From positions 3,076,001-3,140,000 of the forward strand of contig NZ_RIBP01000004.1 of NCBI RefSeq assembly GCF_007273535.1: 64,000 nucleotides of DNA. Reading direction: 5' to 3'. Positions 52,892 to 60,924 of this stretch are shown here, piece by piece (position 1 is the first letter of the stretch; each line of letters begins with the position of its first letter). The notes under the pieces are model-generated. The model was not told the origin of the DNA and did not search any database. It saw nothing but the letters and a program-made list of their open reading frames with translations. Both the position numbers and the translations under genes were made by a program. Source of the DNA: Niallia circulans. GTDB lineage: Bacteria > Bacillota > Bacilli > Bacillales > Cytobacillaceae.

Positions 52892-53609
52892 TTATGAATT
52901 TACTTGCATTAAACTGTGTATCTCTCCAGTAGTTCTATCCATTTTTAAGGAAGTCCCAATCTCTTGTCGATCATTTACCTCCACAAAAGCATTTATATAG
53001 TATGTATTCCCCTTACCAGAAGTAATTGATTCTATCTCTTTAACTTCGCCATGCAAATATTCTTTTACTATTTTCTTGGCTTTTTCTTGTGTTATTAAGG
53101 TTTGTTCTTTTTCTTTAACGGTAAAAGCAGAAGTCTTCTTATAATTATAGTTATCTATTTTCCAATTCCCATTTTCTTTTTTAGCTTCTACTATAATAAT
53201 CAGTGGTGTGTTAAGATACGATGCTTGTAGAGTTTCTACCTTCAATTTATCACTTGCTTGCTGTTTAATGACAAAATGCTGATTATAATTAAAATTCGCA
53301 GGGAAATCCCCCCAATTGGTACAGTAAATAATGATACCTTAAGATTATTTATAAAATTTTTCGTAAAATAAGGCTGTAACTCCTGCAAAAACGACTATGT
53401 ATTCCAGTGTTGATTTTGTTCAGCATATACATTTGCCAATTGCAGCAGCTGATAAGATTTCTCTGCAATCTCCTTCATTTCATCATCAGTTAATCTGCTG
53501 TACGCTTTTTTGAAACGGTTACATTTAGTGGTTCTTTTTCTTCTGAAACACTTGTGCATGCTGTTAATAAACAAATACAGACAAACATTGCTGGTAATCT
53601 TTCTATCAA
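52892..53609 (-). pseudogene. Decayed lipoprotein gene with three lesions
   Basis: A lipoprotein gene starts at TTG 53609 (GGAAGGAG nine bases upstream) with the signal LPAMFVCICLLTACTSVSEE and lipobox LTAC. Its frame stops at 53490. The neighbouring frame continues the protein (RLTDDEMKEIAEKSYQLLQ) after a probable indel in the A6 run near 53505-53514. It then meets an in-frame TAG at 53395-53397 and reads on as SFLQELQPYFTKNFINNLK. A third shift near 53311-53320 leads into the frame with NWGDFPANFNYNQH, which runs intact to 52892. The intact product would be about 235 residues, secreted and lipid-anchored. The C-terminal half looks PepSY-like (ITQEKAKKIVKEYLHGEVKE, RTTGEIHSL). Confidence 0.75.
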
Positions 53610-53716
53610 TTCTGAAATCTCCTTCCACTCGTATAAACTAAGTTATCATATTCCATATTTTATCATTTATACTAGATATAAGAAAATCCAAATTTTTTTT
53701 TTGAAGATGTCTTTGC

Positions 53717-53854
53717 TCAGGAGCTAGCAAGATCGCCTTTATCATTAATTTGTTTATCGTTTGCCTCTTCTTGTTTTTGCGTTTCTTCTTCCTCGATTAA
53801 CACTGTCCAATCGGTTTCAATTATTTTCTTCTGCAGCTTTTCAATTAGGCCCAT
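53717..53854 (-). CDS. Small acidic protein (45 aa), unknown
   Basis: AGGAGTAAAGTATT precedes the ATG at 53854. The product (MGLIEKLQKKIIETDWTVLI then EEEETQKQEEANDKQ...) has an amphipathic N-terminal helix and an acidic, Gln-rich tail. It resembles short uncharacterised Bacillus proteins. It lies just upstream of the decayed lipoprotein gene. The function is unknown. Confidence 0.58.
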   Translation of the reverse strand: MGLIEKLQKKIIETDWTVLIEEEETQKQEEANDKQINDKGDLASS

Positions 53855-53981
53855 AATACTTTACTCCTAGTCGTTTGATTTGTTATAATTATAATTACCC
53901 ACTTAATGGAAATAAAAAACAATATATTATATGGTACTGCTGTTCTTTTTAGTACTAATTATTCAAAAAGGAGATTTTACA

Positions 53982-54125
53982 ATGATTAACGATGATGAAA
54001 TGCTCCTATTTATAAACCATATATATTTATTAGTTACAGAATGCAAAAAATGTCAGGATCATGAAATGAAAACCATGATTGTAGATGAAATTCTTTTTTT
54101 TGGTGATCTATTAGAACAAAAATAA
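53982..54125 (+). CDS. Small protein (47 aa), unknown
   Basis: The start is the ATG at 53982 because AAAAAGGAGATTTTAC precedes it; the frame extends to 53931 without a site. The product (MINDDEMLLFINHIYLLVTE then CKKCQDHEMKTMIVDEILFF) is helical and contains one CxxC pair. I do not recognise it. The interval to the plus-strand terminator at 54321 holds no other credible gene. Confidence 0.6.
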   Translation: MINDDEMLLFINHIYLLVTECKKCQDHEMKTMIVDEILFFGDLLEQK

Positions 54126-54320
54126 AAAGTATTCTCTATAAAGTTAGAAGCAATACATTGACCTCTCGATAAGTTAGTCCCGTAAGTTTAGTTTCTACTA
54201 AAAGTCCATCCTGTTAAGAGATGGTTTTAATTACCTTTGTATTTCCCCCAAAATAAAAGTACAATGAAGTCTGCAGTTTTTCACATAAACTACACACCTG
54301 AGATAAAAACTGCTGATTTT

Positions 54321-54350
54321 GACTATCCTTTTTTGGATAGTCCTTTTTTT
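54321..54350 (+). terminator. Plus-strand terminator
   Basis: GACTATCC and GGATAGTC pair around six Ts, with seven Ts following. It probably ends transcription from the 47-residue gene. A longer-range GCAGTTTTT/AAAAACTGC pair lies just upstream (54277-54314). Confidence 0.8.
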
Positions 54351-54354
54351 GTAT

Positions 54355-54384
54355 ATAAAAAAGGCGGCTTAACTTAAGCCGCCT
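54355..54384 (-). terminator. Terminator of the tandem AAA ATPase gene
   Basis: AGGCGGCTTAA and TTAAGCCGCCT are exact complements separated by one base, with a T-run on the minus strand. Confidence 0.88.
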
Positions 54385-54391
54385 AACGAAT

Positions 54392-56722
54392 TTATGATTG
54401 CTGGTTCGTGAAAAAGTTCAACGCTTGCATCATATCTTCTTCTGTAAGCAAAGAATAATTAATCTGATCATCTGATGCTTCCATGATGCGTAATGCTTGC
54501 ATTTGAACAGATTCATCGACTAAATTTGTCGCAAACCGTCCGTTACCATTCGTTTGAAATGTTGAAAGCCTCGTCTGTAAAGCAAGCTTCGCAGCTTTAT
54601 CAAGCTGATAATCGAATTTAGCTGCATACGCCTCCATTATTTCGATTAATTCTTCCTTATTATAGTCCTCGAAATGGATAAATTTCTTAAAACGAGAAGT
54701 TAGCCCTGGGTTGCTTGCGAGCAATGCCTTCGTTTCGTCAGGATAACCTGCTAATACAACGACTAGATTTTCATTATGTCTTGTCATTTCCATAACAAGT
54801 GTATCAATTGCCTCTTTGCCGAAATCTTGATTAGATCCAGATAGTAACGAATATGCCTCATCAATAAATAAAACGCCGCCAAGAGCTTCTCTAATTTTCT
54901 TTTTGGTCTTAATCGCAGTTTGTCCAACAAATCCAGCAATAAAATCAGCTCTGCTTGCAACAACAAGATGCCCTCTTTTTAAAATCCCGCAATCCTTTAA
55001 GAACTGCGCGTATAATTTTGCCACAGTTGTCTTCCCTGTCCCTGGGTTGCCCGTAAAGACCGCATGCAGCTGAATTGGTAAATTCTTTTTTGAATTCGTT
55101 CTTCTAAGTTGCTGTACTTTCACAAAGGAAATAATTTTTTTCATTTCGTCTTTAACCGTCGTTAACCCGATCATTGCTTCAAGCTCTTCTGCTGGATTTT
55201 CTGATGACTCTTCCTCTGCCGCTGCAAAATCATTACCTTCAAGCAAAGTGTATGTCAAGAATGGCTTATTTGAATGTGCTTGGGAGCCCTTGTTAAAAAT
55301 TGCATCAAGTACAATGTTTTTTACCGCTCTCGCATTGCCAAAGCTTTCATCGACCTGCTCTTTTTCAAGACGGAGCTCTAATTGTTGTTTGCCTTCCTCA
55401 CTTATAACATAATCATTGTCTTGGGCAATTTTTTCCCCAATCGCAATTAACTCTTCTGCCGTGTAATTAGGCAAATGTATCAAATTAGATGTTGGAAAAC
55501 GGCTGCTAAGACCGTGATTGCCATCTAAAAACTGTCTCATTTCCTCTGGATAGCCTGCTAAGATCACAGCGAATTTCCCGCCAAATTCAGAGCTTGTCAT
55601 CAAAGAAACTAATGTATCAATTGCAGTTTGGCCATAATCACTTCCTTGGCCATCTCGATTTAAGCTATACGCTTCATCAATAAATAACACACCGCCAAGC
55701 GATTGCTTCACAACATTACGGACATTTTCCTCCGTTTGACCCATATAGCCTCCCACTAGCTGAGAGCGATCTGTTTCCACAACCTCCTGACTCGGAAGGA
55801 CACCTAACTCATAATATATTTTAGCCATTAACCGTGCCAATGTAGTTTTTCCTGTGCCAGGGTTTCCTGTGAAAATCATATTTAGGCTTAATTCATCCTG
55901 GATGGTAAAGCCTAGCTTCTTTCTTGAATTCTGATATTTAAGAAACTGGTAGAAGTCCTTTACGCGATTTTTGACCTTTTCCAGACCAATCATTTGCTGA
56001 AGCTGTTCAAGTGCGGAAATAGTTTCTTCCTTGATTTCACCCGACTCTTTCTCTATAAAAATGGCCAGCCAAGCAGTTTTCAATTCATTCAGTTCTTCAA
56101 TCAGCTTTTTGACACTGTCATAATAAATGGATGTATGAAATACACCGCTAATAGATTCTTCATATTCCTCAGAAGACTGCAGAAGCTGAGATGTTTTTTG
56201 TGTAACTTCATCAAGTAAGGAGATAATTTTTTTATATTTATCTTCAGCAAGCTTATTGTTAAAGGTCACTGCAGCAGCGCTGTTTGAAATAATCTCGTCC
56301 TTTTCATCATCAACCATGTTTAAAAACATTCGGCAATTATTTATATATTGCTCAGCAATCTTTCTTTTTGCTGTTCTGTTATCCGTTTCTCGTATCGCTG
56401 GAAAATTCAACATCTCTAAAAGATCTTTATAATTTTTCCAATCGTTTTGGGAAAGATATTTATTTGCTTCCTTATTTTGCGGATCCAATTCCTTTGCTTT
56501 TTTGAGCCAAGCACTCGCAATTGTGTCCTTTTCATTTGTGTTTAATCTGGAAATTGCCGCAATTGTCAATAATCTAGAAATCATTTCAGGCTTCTCTGTT
56601 TCATCTATTGTTTGAATGACAGATAAAACCGTTTTTTCATTCTTAATGACTCCCGTATTTTTAAATTCCTCTTCCAGAGTAGCTATTGTTTGACTGACAG
56701 TATTTTCGACTTTTTTCTCCAT
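54392..56722 (-). CDS. Tandem AAA+ ATPase of the CbbX/SpoVK group
   Basis: The 776-residue protein has an N-terminal helical region (about 1-235), reminiscent of tetratricopeptide-like repeats, and two complete CbbX-type AAA domains. Domain 1 has GNPGTGKTTLARLMAK (about 285) and GGVLFIDEAYSLNRD. Domain 2 has GNPGTGKTTVAKLYAQ (about 557) and GGVLFIDEAYSLLSG. Both keep Walker A, Walker B and the arginine region, so both may hydrolyse ATP. B. subtilis SpoVK has only one such domain. EccA of type VII secretion combines a helical N-domain with one. The partner or substrate is unknown. Confidence 0.9.
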   Translation of the reverse strand: MEKKVENTVSQTIATLEEEFKNTGVIKNEKTVLSVIQTIDETEKPEMISRLLTIAAISRLNTNEKDTIASAWLKKAKELDPQNKEANKYLSQNDWKNYKDLLEMLNFPAIRETDNRTAKRKIAEQYINNCRMFLNMVDDEKDEIISNSAAAVTFNNKLAEDKYKKIISLLDEVTQKTSQLLQSSEEYEESISGVFHTSIYYDSVKKLIEELNELKTAWLAIFIEKESGEIKEETISALEQLQQMIGLEKVKNRVKDFYQFLKYQNSRKKLGFTIQDELSLNMIFTGNPGTGKTTLARLMAKIYYELGVLPSQEVVETDRSQLVGGYMGQTEENVRNVVKQSLGGVLFIDEAYSLNRDGQGSDYGQTAIDTLVSLMTSSEFGGKFAVILAGYPEEMRQFLDGNHGLSSRFPTSNLIHLPNYTAEELIAIGEKIAQDNDYVISEEGKQQLELRLEKEQVDESFGNARAVKNIVLDAIFNKGSQAHSNKPFLTYTLLEGNDFAAAEEESSENPAEELEAMIGLTTVKDEMKKIISFVKVQQLRRTNSKKNLPIQLHAVFTGNPGTGKTTVAKLYAQFLKDCGILKRGHLVVASRADFIAGFVGQTAIKTKKKIREALGGVLFIDEAYSLLSGSNQDFGKEAIDTLVMEMTRHNENLVVVLAGYPDETKALLASNPGLTSRFKKFIHFEDYNKEELIEIMEAYAAKFDYQLDKAAKLALQTRLSTFQTNGNGRFATNLVDESVQMQALRIMEASDDQINYSLLTEEDMMQALNFFTNQQS

Positions 56723-56832
56723 TTTACTTCTTCACTTCACTTACATATAAGTTTAATTTACATCTTCTTATAGTACCATAATCTTCGTTTATCCGTTAAT
56801 CATTTTAACTTGTTTTCACAACGTTAAAAACC

Positions 56833-56867
56833 AAAAAAAGGCTTCCGCTACTATGCGGAAGCCCTTT
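56833..56867 (-). terminator. Terminator of sspN
   Basis: GGCTTCCGC and GCGGAAGCC form a perfect nine-base stem around a six-base loop, with seven Ts on the minus strand. Confidence 0.9.
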
Positions 56868-56868
56868 A

Positions 56869-57015
56869 TTATTCACCTTTTGTTTGAATTACTTGTGCAT
56901 GCTGACCTGAAGTGTCTTGCATTTTTTTGCCTTTATTCCCGCCAAATCCTCTCGATTTTGTTCCGATATGGCTAGGTACAAAGTGCTTGCTGTCTTTTTT
57001 TGGATTGCTCATCAT
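56869..57015 (-). CDS. sspN: Small acid-soluble spore protein N
   Basis: The 48-residue product contains [20 protein letters not shown] and ends [13 protein letters not shown], the SspN signature. SspN is a minor spore-core protein made under sigma-G. GGAGGGG precedes ATGATG; either codon could start translation, and the first is used here. In B. subtilis sspN is followed by tlp and then yneP. Here an AAA ATPase and other genes intervene, and tlp is not seen. Confidence 0.9.
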   Translation of the reverse strand: MMSNPKKDSKHFVPSHIGTKSRGFGGNKGKKMQDTSGQHAQVIQTKGE

Positions 57016-57085
57016 TATCCCCTCCTTCTTTATAAGTTTGCACATGGAAGGAAGAGGTGATGTGTGGCAAAATTTTCTCAAACGG

Positions 57086-57217
57086 TTATCTTGCTTTTTT
57101 AAGATGCTTCTTTTCAATTCGTTCTTCTATTTTTTCAATAGCTTCCCTGTCTTTCAGTAATTGCAATTTATTTTCAGTTACTAGCTCCTGGAAGGAACGT
57201 TTACGAGGTTTTCTCAT
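57086..57217 (-). CDS. FbpB-like small basic protein (43 aa)
   Basis: The start is the ATG at 57217, preceded by AAAGGAGATAAATAAA. The product [20 protein letters not shown] then [20 protein letters not shown] matches the Fur-regulated basic protein family. Its members in B. subtilis (FbpA, FbpB) assist the iron-sparing small RNA FsrA. No clear Fur box was found upstream; instead the promoter carries a different palindrome. A basic N-terminus and a charged helix fit an RNA-associated role, but that is family inference. Confidence 0.75.
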   Translation of the reverse strand: MRKPRKRSFQELVTENKLQLLKDREAIEKIEERIEKKHLKKAR

Positions 57218-57363
57218 TTTATTTATCTCCTTTATGCTTTTATATTTCCATAATTCCCAAAATTTCAAGAAGTTATTACTCATTTGCAGAAATTCTTTTA
57301 AATTTTTGAAAAATCTTTGTTTTCTGAAAATAATGGTCGTATATGCTTTTTTGTTACGGTTTC

Positions 57364-57403
57364 ATTATAAGGGATGTCCGCATAATTGTAAAGCGCTTAC
57401 AAT
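57364..57403 (-). promoter_or_regulatory. Promoter with overlapping palindrome for the fbpB-like gene
   Basis: On the minus strand TTTACA (57387-57392) and TATAAT (57364-57369) are spaced by 17 bases. The -35 lies inside a perfect palindrome, ATTGTAA-N5-TTACAAT (57385-57403). Its centre (TGTAAGCGC-TTTACA) is a cre consensus with one extra base. The palindrome touches the tlpA-like stop codon. The leader to the ATG is about 140 bases. Confidence 0.7.
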
Positions 57404-57921
57404 CAATCTTTACTTTTTATTAACTTTTCCATTACATTTATTGACATAACAGTGAAGTATTTGTTCATAATAATACCATTTTCATCGATAAAAAATGTAG
57501 TTGGTATTGTCATTACCTTATATTTTTCATTGATCCCATCAGGATTATCCAAAAGGACAGGAAAAGACACATTCATTTTTTTTGTAAAAAGAGCCACAGC
57601 TTCCGAATTGCCGCCATCAATATTTACTGCCAATACCTCAACAGTCCCCTTGTTCTTTTGGTAGAACTTTTCAATTTCAGGTATTTCCTGCTTGCATGGC
57701 GGACACCATGTTGCCCAAAAATTAATGATCACTTTTTTTCCTCTTACACTAGATAGACGCACATCCTTTCCTTGCAGATTCTTCAATGTAAAATCTGGTG
57801 CTATGTTACCCACATTAACGCCAATATTACTTTCAAGCTTATTTGCAGCAGTTTGTGGTATATCCAAAAATATAATGCTGAAACTAATCAGGATACTTAA
57901 AAATAATGTTGTTTTTTTCAA
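57403..57921 (-). CDS. TlpA/ResA-type extracytoplasmic thioredoxin (YneN-like)
   Basis: A signal peptide or anchor (TTLFLSILISFSIIFLDIPQ) precedes an AhpC/TSA-Redoxin domain with the active site WATWCPPCK (Cys73, Cys76) and the cis-proline loop TIPTTFFIDENG. The enzyme probably reduces disulfides outside the membrane, as ResA does in cytochrome c maturation or StoA in the spore. No ccd or res genes are adjacent. The start is TTG at 57921, with GAGGTGAACTCAT upstream. The 172-residue length is typical. Confidence 0.9.
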   Translation of the reverse strand: MKKTTLFLSILISFSIIFLDIPQTAANKLESNIGVNVGNIAPDFTLKNLQGKDVRLSSVRGKKVIINFWATWCPPCKQEIPEIEKFYQKNKGTVEVLAVNIDGGNSEAVALFTKKMNVSFPVLLDNPDGINEKYKVMTIPTTFFIDENGIIMNKYFTVMSINVMEKLIKSKD

Positions 57922-58171
57922 ATGAGTTCACCTCAATTTATCTTCATTATTATTAAGTTTTCCTATTTTACTTTATTTACAATGTTTTTTTCTGGAAGTG
58001 CTTTTGAATGCGTAGAATTATTAACCTAAGTGAGTACCCTATATAACAAGCTTGCTATTCATGATACAACCTAAAGCTTGTCCCTGCTTCTTTACTTTAA
58101 CAAGTTTCTAGCCAAAAATATATATGTATGACTTAATGTTGCGAATATTGTCATATTTAATTTTTTAAAAA

Positions 58172-58197
58172 TAAAAAAGCAGCCTCATAAGGCTGCT
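58172..58197 (-). terminator. Terminator of the PepSY operon
   Basis: AGCAGCCT and AGGCTGCT pair around CATA, with six Ts on the minus strand. The 57922-58171 gap beyond it holds no gene, only a weak ACAAGCTT/AAGCTTGT repeat at 58046-58081. Confidence 0.9.
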
Positions 58198-58200
58198 CAC

Positions 58201-58758
58201 TTAAAATCTGTCTTGTTCTTTTGTTAAAATTTTGCCTGTTTCTGCGGATATAGTCATTTCCGTTTCGGTGCCATTTTGTGATGTTACTTCAAGCTCATAT
58301 ACAAATTGAGCATTGTCTTCATCTAATTCGAACTCAGTTATAACTCCACTTACTTCTTTTAATGCTATTTCTTTTGCTTTTTCCTCTGTTACTTTAATTT
58401 TTTCAGCCAGCATATCTTTTGTTATAACTGTACCTTTTTCTGCGTCAACATAAATATCCTCTTGATCATCAGCGAATTCCACCTGATAAACGGAGTCGCC
58501 ATTTTCAGTGTATTCTTGCTCTACTTCTTCTACCATTGTGTTTCTTTCTTTTCCGGCAATATCAGCTGCTTCCTGCTTTGATACTGCTGGTTCTGCTTGT
58601 GTAATGCTTTTAACAATACCGCCATTTGCGTATACATCTCTGTCATCAACTAAATCATATGCTGCTGCCCCTCCAAAACCTATGACCGCAGCACCAATTC
58701 CATATTTCAACCATTTTGATTGCTTTACTTTTTTCCAAGCTTTATTGATAAAATTCAT
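58201..58758 (-). CDS. PepSY-domain protein, membrane-anchored (185 aa)
   Basis: An N-terminal hydrophobic helix (YGIGAAVIGFGGAAAYDL) is followed by two PepSY repeats. The first is AVSKQEAADIAGKERN ... VYQVEFADD. The second is KVTEEKAKEIALKEVSG ... QFVYELEVTS, ending AETGKILTKEQ. PepSY domains are thought to inhibit peptidases or sense envelope state. It lies 100 bases after a second PepSY gene and the two-component pair. GAAGGAGG precedes the ATG. It is a probable signalling accessory or target of that system. Confidence 0.85.
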   Translation of the reverse strand: MNFINKAWKKVKQSKWLKYGIGAAVIGFGGAAAYDLVDDRDVYANGGIVKSITQAEPAVSKQEAADIAGKERNTMVEEVEQEYTENGDSVYQVEFADDQEDIYVDAEKGTVITKDMLAEKIKVTEEKAKEIALKEVSGVITEFELDEDNAQFVYELEVTSQNGTETEMTISAETGKILTKEQDRF

Positions 58759-58858
58759 GTGAATTCCTCCTTCTTTTCTATACTTCTATCTTATCCTGAG
58801 AAAATGATAAGATTGGAGCAGAAATATGAGAAATTGATGAGAAATTCAAATGAGTGTA

Positions 58859-59563
58859 TTAATCTTCCTCCCAGTTAATCGATTCAATCACACCTGAATA
58901 GGCATTGATATACATTTTTACTTCTTTATTTTGATCTGTATCTATTTCAAGCTCATAGACGAGTCCAAAATCATCATCCTCTTCGAGCTCTATCTCCGAA
59001 ACTTTGCCCGGTATTTCTTTCAAGGCAATTTCCTCTGCTTTTTCTTGCGCAATGTATTCTGAACTTTCTCCAACAGCTTCTTCTGTAATATCACCTGTTT
59101 GCCGATTTAATAAATATGCTTGTTCATTAGTGTCTGTTTTGACAATAAAGGAATAATAAGCTATTTTATTGTGCATCGTTTCTTCTATTGTTAATAAGTC
59201 TCCGCTTATTTGTTCCTTAATGAGATTGATTGCTTTATTTTCCTCGATAAGACCGTTATTCGCAACGTTACTTTTTAATGATTGTAAAGAAAGGGATGAG
59301 ATTTTGCCTGTCTTCTTTATAAGTTCCATTTTGTATGTGCCAGTATTGTTTTCAAACACAATCTTAAAAACGTCCCCTTCTTCCTCTTTCTTTTCCCCAA
59401 TACTGTTTATCGTTCCACCATAAGTAGTCACAACAAATTCTTTCGCTTCTGCTTCCGTAATCGAATCATTGCTTTTTAAATAAAAAGTAACGATGCCGAC
59501 CGCTATGATAATAAGCAGCAATATAAAAGCAACAATAATTACCCGTTTTTTCGTTACCTTCAT
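58859..59563 (-). CDS. PepSY-domain signalling accessory protein (234 aa)
   Basis: A single N-terminal membrane helix (VIIVAFILLLIIIAVGIVTFYL) precedes three PepSY-like units. Their landmarks are ITEAEAKEFVVTTYGG, LIEENKAINLIKEQISG and IAQEKAEEIALKEIPG, the last followed by VYELEIDTDQN. The ATG overlaps the kinase stop by four bases, which ties its production to the kinase. A role as an extracellular modulator of that kinase is a reasonable inference, not shown. Confidence 0.85.
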   Translation of the reverse strand: MKVTKKRVIIVAFILLLIIIAVGIVTFYLKSNDSITEAEAKEFVVTTYGGTINSIGEKKEEEGDVFKIVFENNTGTYKMELIKKTGKISSLSLQSLKSNVANNGLIEENKAINLIKEQISGDLLTIEETMHNKIAYYSFIVKTDTNEQAYLLNRQTGDITEEAVGESSEYIAQEKAEEIALKEIPGKVSEIELEEDDDFGLVYELEIDTDQNKEVKMYINAYSGVIESINWEED

Positions 59564-60924
59564 TTACTCACCGCCTTTATGTCTGCAGGAAATGAGCAAG
59601 TAAATGTTGAGCCTTCACCAAGAACACTTTCCACTTCAATTTCTCCACTATGAGCATCGACTATTTGCCTTGCAATAGCAAGCCCAAGGCCAGCTCCGCC
59701 AGCTTCTCTATTTCTCGCCTTATCCGCCCGAAAAAATCGATCGAATATATGTTCCTTATGATCCTCAGCAATGCCAAAGCCATTATCGGCTACCTGCAAA
59801 AATACTGTTTTATCTTTTATATAAGCCCTTATGGTTACATGATCAGCACCGTATTTAAATGCATTATCAATAAATATCAGCAGCAGCTGTTTCATTTTTT
59901 GTTTGTCTGCGGTAACAATTACTTCTTTACTTGACGCATCCACTTCAACCTTACGGCCAGTTGCCATTTCCATATTTTTTGCCGTCTGACTGCAGAGCTC
60001 CCACAAATTCATTTCCTCCATCTGCAGCTCAAGGAGATCATCTGCCTTTGCCAAGTCAAGCATATCATTTGTCATTTCCTTCATTCGTACTGCTTCTGAG
60101 AGTATGGCATCGATTCCTTCTTCTAATGCATCCGGTTTATTTTTTCCCCACCGCTTCAGCATATTTGCATAACTTTCGATTACTGTCAGCGGTGTTCTTA
60201 ATTCATGGGAGGCATCATATACAAATTGCTTCTGCTTGTCGTATTGAATTTCTAAGCGCGAAATCATCTTATTAAATGTGCTGCCAAGTTGGTATAGCTC
60301 ATCCTTGCTTTTTTCTTTTAATGGAAGCTTTTGAAAGCTGCCGTTAGCCTGGATATCCTCCATCGTTCTTATCAATGATTGAATTGGTGTTAAAATAAAG
60401 CTTGAAAGCACTCTCCCTGCTAAAAAGGTTGGGACGATAATAAGGATTGTGCCAATGAATAAAATCAATTGCAATATTTGTAATATCCCAACAGAACCGT
60501 CTATATTTTCGGACATTTCCAGCTTTACAATATTACCATTATTCCAAACGACTGGCATGGATGTCACAGAAAAGGTAATTCCATCGTGCTTTAAGACTTC
60601 TTCATTCTGAACCTCTGAATAAAAATGCTCCAGTTCTGCATAACTCGAATCCTTAGTACTTGTAAATAATACAGTATTACTTGCGTCAATAACACGAATC
60701 ATTCCCTCTGTTGGTACAAATGCGCGCAGAAGGGCATTTTGATTCGTTTCCGTTGTAGCAGTTTGAATGTTTTGTGCAGTTTGTGTTAGCTTAGCTGCTG
60801 TTTCATTTGTCTCATTTCGGAGGATTTCTTTTTGAAAAACAAAATATATGGTCGTATTTAAGCAAATCATCATAATTACTAGCAATAATGTCGAAAAAAC
60901 TTGAATTCTAGTTCTTACTTTCAT
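59560..60924 (-). CDS. Sensor histidine kinase of the PepSY operon
   Basis: The 454-residue kinase has two membrane helices (about 8-30 and 150-170) around an extracytoplasmic sensor. HAMP, HisKA (FVYDASHELRTPLTVIESYANM) and HATPase domains (DNAFKYG, DNGFGI, GGAGLGLAIARQIVDA) follow. It overlaps both the regulator (60921-60924) and the PepSY gene (59560-59563) by four bases. It is a paralogue of the ArlS-like kinase at 35415. The signal is unknown. Confidence 0.92.
   Translation of the reverse strand: MKVRTRIQVFSTLLLVIMMICLNTTIYFVFQKEILRNETNETAAKLTQTAQNIQTATTETNQNALLRAFVPTEGMIRVIDASNTVLFTSTKDSSYAELEHFYSEVQNEEVLKHDGITFSVTSMPVVWNNGNIVKLEMSENIDGSVGILQILQLILFIGTILIIVPTFLAGRVLSSFILTPIQSLIRTMEDIQANGSFQKLPLKEKSKDELYQLGSTFNKMISRLEIQYDKQKQFVYDASHELRTPLTVIESYANMLKRWGKNKPDALEEGIDAILSEAVRMKEMTNDMLDLAKADDLLELQMEEMNLWELCSQTAKNMEMATGRKVEVDASSKEVIVTADKQKMKQLLLIFIDNAFKYGADHVTIRAYIKDKTVFLQVADNGFGIAEDHKEHIFDRFFRADKARNREAGGAGLGLAIARQIVDAHSGEIEVESVLGEGSTFTCSFPADIKAVSK

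Noticed and set aside
54272..54378. A short plus-strand frame beginning ATGAAGTCTGCAG that reads through two terminators
   Set aside because: No ribosome binding site, and it would translate the stems of two terminators.
58046..58081. ACAAGCTT/AAGCTTGT inverted repeat as an operator or attachment site
   Set aside because: Short arms, a long 20-base spacer and no associated promoter or integrase gene; likely chance.
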